Positions 42,267-44,680 of a stretch of 44,680 bases of DNA are shown here, in pieces; position 1 is the stretch's first letter; each line of letters starts with the position of its first letter. Source of the DNA: JBAXQQ01 sp037131695 (GTDB lineage: Bacteria > Armatimonadota > Hebobacteria > CAIYQO01); NCBI GenBank assembly GCA_964638715.1, contig CAZWZF010000040.1:1-44680 (forward strand), given 5' to 3'. The notes under the pieces were generated by a model. It saw only the letters and a list, made by a program, of their open reading frames with translations. It had not been told where the DNA came from and did not search any database. The position numbers and the translations under genes were made by a program.

Positions 42267-42905
42267 CTAAATAACTTTTTCTAAAATATCAGAAGATTTT
42301 TCAAAAATAAAATCTGGAGACTCATTTAATAAAATCATTCTATCTGTTAACGACCACCCGACAACTGCTGACGAAATATTGCTTTTTCTTGCAGCAACGA
42401 TATCGTCAACGTTATCTCCGATATAAATTATCTCATCTTTTTTATGTCCGGTTATTTCTATTGCTTTTAAAATTGGTTCAGGATTTGGCTTAACATTTTT
42501 TACCTGATCACATCCTATAACAAATTTAAAATATTTGCTATAGTCTAAATAGTCCAGGGTCTCTACAGCGAACCTGGTGAGTTTACTGGTTACGATTCCA
42601 ACCACTTTATTTGCAAATAATAATTCTTCAAGCATTTCGCGAATACCAGAAAACTCAGTTAAATAAGCCGGCTGATTATCGTTATAAAACATCCTGTAGC
42701 GTTGTACCAGCAAATCGTAGTCATTTCGATCTGGAAGAAATTTATGTAATTGATAATAAAGCGGCTTTCCCCAATATGTTAACAATGATGTGTCAGAAAC
42801 ATCTGTAAAATTTTCTGATGATAAAACATGTCGCAGGGATTGCAATATTAATTGATTAGTATCGCATATTGTGCCATCAAGATCAAATAAAACACTTTTA
42901 TACAT
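42267..42905 (-). CDS. HAD-superfamily phosphatase (phosphoglycolate phosphatase/PpaX-like)
   Basis: 212 residues with HAD motif I DLDGT (Asp8, Asp10), an alpha-helical cap (about 15-85), motif II Ser/Thr in VTSK, motif III Lys in VKPNPEPI and motif IV in GDNVDDIVAA. Layout and length fit Gph, PpaX and related small-molecule phosphatases. The substrate cannot be fixed. The start overlaps the upstream methyltransferase gene by 8 nt, so the two are translated together as the end of the tatA operon. Confidence 0.88.
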   Translation of the reverse strand: MYKSVLFDLDGTICDTNQLILQSLRHVLSSENFTDVSDTSLLTYWGKPLYYQLHKFLPDRNDYDLLVQRYRMFYNDNQPAYLTEFSGIREMLEELLFANKVVGIVTSKLTRFAVETLDYLDYSKYFKFVIGCDQVKNVKPNPEPILKAIEITGHKKDEIIYIGDNVDDIVAARKSNISSAVVGWSLTDRMILLNESPDFIFEKSSDILEKVI

Positions 42906-43671
42906 CAGCTTTTTTAACTACATAAAATATTCTATCGCTGCGTTTGCCAATTGGTAAAAATGAATATGCGTCATAAGCATCTACAAATTGAAAACCTGCA
43001 TCTTTAAGCCAATGTATAACATCCATATGCTGGTGAGCGCGTTCCTTATGGATTTCTTTGAAGACTCGACCATCTGAAAGATAAAAGAACATTTCAACAG
43101 TTGCTATACGTGTTTTCTTGTTATATTTTGAGTTCCACTGGTGTTTTACTGTTGCCATTTCATCATCATAATTATCTTGGGTGAATAGATTTTGTTCTAA
43201 TGCATATTCGCTGTTTAAATCAAATATAAAATATCCACCAGGACGCAATGCACTATAAGTACATTTGAAAATATCTTGAACAGCTTTTGAACTAAGTACA
43301 TAATTAATACTGTCAAAAAGAGAAATTGCAAGGTCAAATTCCTCACTAAACGTCATTTTAGCCGCGTCCATTACCAGGTATTGAACATCCTTCATCTCAT
43401 GCTCAACAGCTTTATCCTGCGCAGTTTTTATCATGCCCGGAGAGAGATCTATACCTGTAATCCTATATCCTTTTTTTACCAGATATTTTTCAACCGAACC
43501 TGTACCACATGCTATATCAAGCACATCCCTGGGTTCATAATCGAATTTAGATAAAATACGACGTATATATTGTACCCATTGCCGATATGGCACAACGGAC
43601 ATAACTTCATCATAATATGGAGCTAATTTATCAAACTGGTCAGCGAATAATTCGCGGTCGGTGTTTTTCAT
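42898..43671 (-). CDS. Class I SAM-dependent methyltransferase
   Basis: 257 residues. The Rossmann-type SAM-binding motif I is VLDIACGTGSVEKYL, followed by the acidic GIDLSPGMI (motif II), VMDAAKMTF and the post-II LRPGGYFIFDLN. The second half is a beta-rich extension (about 165-255) like those of small-molecule methyltransferases of the Methyltransf_11/25 group. The substrate is unknown. The start overlaps the upstream LmeA-like gene by 4 nt (ATGA) and its end overlaps the HAD gene. Confidence 0.88.
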   Translation of the reverse strand: MKNTDRELFADQFDKLAPYYDEVMSVVPYRQWVQYIRRILSKFDYEPRDVLDIACGTGSVEKYLVKKGYRITGIDLSPGMIKTAQDKAVEHEMKDVQYLVMDAAKMTFSEEFDLAISLFDSINYVLSSKAVQDIFKCTYSALRPGGYFIFDLNSEYALEQNLFTQDNYDDEMATVKHQWNSKYNKKTRIATVEMFFYLSDGRVFKEIHKERAHQHMDVIHWLKDAGFQFVDAYDAYSFLPIGKRSDRIFYVVKKADV

Positions 43672-44399
43672 CGTATGCCGGTTATATTCCCTTTCACTAT
43701 TAAATCATTATCAGAACTGGAGATTTGCGGCTTAAAAACAAATGGTACCTTCTCGAAATTAATAACAGGATTTACATAATTAATTGCTTTTAATAATTTG
43801 GATGACTGGTCGGTTGATAAATCCATACCAGAAATTGATAATTTATCAGCAATAAAATTAATATCATTATCTGCTTTTAAATGTCCGTCTACAATAATAT
43901 CTGTTGTTCTGGAAATAATTGGTATTACTACAGGAAGTATGATTTGCATCTTATTATTTTTCTTAATATCCACTTTAATATTATTAGCATTAATTTTCCA
44001 AAACACGATACTTATATTTTTTTTGCGTAAATACTCTGTAATAGCCTTTTCAGATACGACAGCTTTTATTGTGCCTGATTTTATGGATGATAATTTCGAA
44101 ATAATCGGTATAGCAAATGCAGCTTCATTAATATTCAAAGTAAAATTTGATAATTCTATACCATTTTTCAGAATAATATTATCACCAGATATTTCTACTT
44201 TATTTATGGAAGCATTATTTTTACTGATTATTTTTACACCGTTAACTGTGACTTTCAATACATCAGGATTCTCAACCATATTTCTTGCAAATCTTTTAAT
44301 TTCTTCAGTTGCAAGTTTTGATGAATTGTTTTGCCACCAGCTATAACCCCACAAAGCTACAACAACAATTATAATTAAGAAAAATATAAATTTACCCAC
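43668..44399 (-). CDS. Membrane-anchored DUF2993 / LmeA-like protein
   Basis: 243 residues with one N-terminal membrane helix (about 4-19) and a long extracytoplasmic beta-rich domain. Features of DUF2993 (LmeA-type phospholipid-binding) proteins are present: a short opening stretch with ISKNNASINKVEISG, a middle IKSGTIKAVVSEKAITEYL segment, and a final INYVNPVINFEKVPFVFKP block that matches the family's P-x-idl-x-x-LPF ending. It may bind lipids in the periplasm, but this is inferred. It lies 3 nt downstream of tatA and overlaps the methyltransferase gene. Confidence 0.65.
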   Translation of the reverse strand: MGKFIFFLIIIVVVALWGYSWWQNNSSKLATEEIKRFARNMVENPDVLKVTVNGVKIISKNNASINKVEISGDNIILKNGIELSNFTLNINEAAFAIPIISKLSSIKSGTIKAVVSEKAITEYLRKKNISIVFWKINANNIKVDIKKNNKMQIILPVVIPIISRTTDIIVDGHLKADNDINFIADKLSISGMDLSTDQSSKLLKAINYVNPVINFEKVPFVFKPQISSSDNDLIVKGNITGIR

Positions 44400-44402
44400 A
44401 AA

Positions 44403-44573
44403 TTAATCCTTTTTATCTTTGTCTTCAGAATCATTTGTGTCTGACAGAGCTTTCTTAAATTCCTTTATCCCCTTCCCCAGCGATTTGCCAATCTCCCCCA
44501 TTTTAGACGCTCCGAATAATACAAATATTATAACTCCAATAATGAGTATTTCTGGCCAACCAAGCGAACCCAT
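44403..44573 (-). CDS. tatA: Sec-independent translocase protein TatA
   Basis: This short gene (56 residues) encodes a pore-forming subunit of the twin-arginine translocase. The product starts GSLGWPEILIIGVIIFVLFG, the short TatA membrane helix with its Glu at position 8. The hinge and amphipathic helix follow (ASKMGEIGKSLGKGIKEFKKAL), then a charged tail rich in D and K. A strong AAAGAGGTGA ribosome site lies before the ATG. TatB is normally longer, and TatA and TatE are not separable here. No tatC or twin-arginine substrate is seen in the window. It is the first complete gene of the minus-strand operon. Confidence 0.92.
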   Translation of the reverse strand: MGSLGWPEILIIGVIIFVLFGASKMGEIGKSLGKGIKEFKKALSDTNDSEDKDKKD

Positions 44574-44578
44574 AATTA

Positions 44579-44680
44579 TCACCTCTTTACGTTAAAATAA
44601 TACTTGAAAAGCTCGATTTTGTATATATAAATCACAGTCATCCCATAAGGAATTAGCCATTTGTAAATAACGGATTCATC
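44579..44680 (-). CDS. Possible 3' end of an unidentified gene at the window edge
   Basis: A minus-strand frame is open from the right edge to a TGA at 44581-44579 and encodes 33 residues with a hydrophobic stretch (WLIPYGMTVIYIYKIELF) and a basic end. The stop overlaps the tatA ribosome site, as expected for an operon neighbour. It is too short to identify, and a chance open frame is possible. Confidence 0.35.
   Translation of the reverse strand, partial: DESVIYKWLIPYGMTVIYIYKIELFKYYFNVKR

Noticed and set aside
1..44680. tRNA or rRNA genes, prophage or complete insertion sequences
   Set aside because: No cloverleaf with a TTCGA-type arm, no rRNA core sequence, no transposase and no phage structural gene was found. 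The only recombinase is a chromosomal-type Xer protein.

Overview
The window is low in G+C and reads as chromosomal DNA of a Gram-negative (diderm) bacterium. The evidence is an ExbB/ExbD/TonB-type module, an OmpA-like peptidoglycan-binding protein, an MsbA-type lipid exporter, a 6S-like RNA and a TatA gene. Very large secreted fibronectin-III (FN3) proteins, a cohesin-type domain, HYR repeats, a cytoplasmic GH5 glycosidase and a butyryl-CoA-type dehydrogenase would suit an anaerobic, polysaccharide-associated organism of a little-cultured phylum, for example one near Lentisphaerae/PVC. That placement is only a guess from gene content.

Layout. 1-12.7 kb: two giant surface or secreted proteins built of FN3 and Ig-like repeats; the first is cut by the window edge. 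12.8-18.4 kb: an operon hisS-aspS-rnc-(DUF47 protein)-pit for tRNA charging, RNA processing and phosphate uptake. 18.5-21.4 kb: a HYR-repeat/OmpA envelope protein. 21.4-25.2 kb: divergent uvrB and glnS, sharing a control region with an 11-bp perfect dyad over both -35 elements. 25.2-27.7 kb: a minus-strand operon GH5 glycosidase-hexose-6-P mutarotase-TsaC-type protein, divergent from a TetR regulator (27.8-28.4 kb). 28.4-32.8 kb: a five-gene operon exbB-exbD-tonB-like-cohesin protein-coiled-coil protein, whose order recalls tolQ-tolR-tolA-tolB-pal/ybgF. 32.8-33.9 kb: a decayed membrane-protein gene carrying a 90-bp inverted-repeat element. 33.9-36 kb: a HyuA-type hydantoinase/oxoprolinase. 36-38.1 kb: an MsbA-type ABC exporter, then a 6S-like RNA. 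38.1-39.9 kb: divergent queE and lipA. 40-41.2 kb: acyl-CoA dehydrogenase. 41.2-42.2 kb: a Xer recombinase followed by a good candidate dif site. 42.3-44.6 kb: a minus-strand operon tatA-(LmeA-like)-methyltransferase-HAD phosphatase.

The most informative points are these. (1) There is a dif-like sequence 50 bp downstream of xer, exactly where gene orientation switches from mostly plus to all minus, which suggests the replication terminus. (2) The five-gene Tol/TonB-like envelope operon has an unusual cohesin-domain partner and a coiled-coil partner. (3) AspRS carries the His/Gly pair linked to non-discriminating enzymes, while GlnRS is encoded in the same window, implying mixed direct and indirect amide aminoacylation. 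(4) The genome is tightly packed, with convergent genes 0-2 bp apart and terminators hidden inside the opposing coding sequence. No tRNA, rRNA, CRISPR array, complete insertion sequence or prophage was seen.
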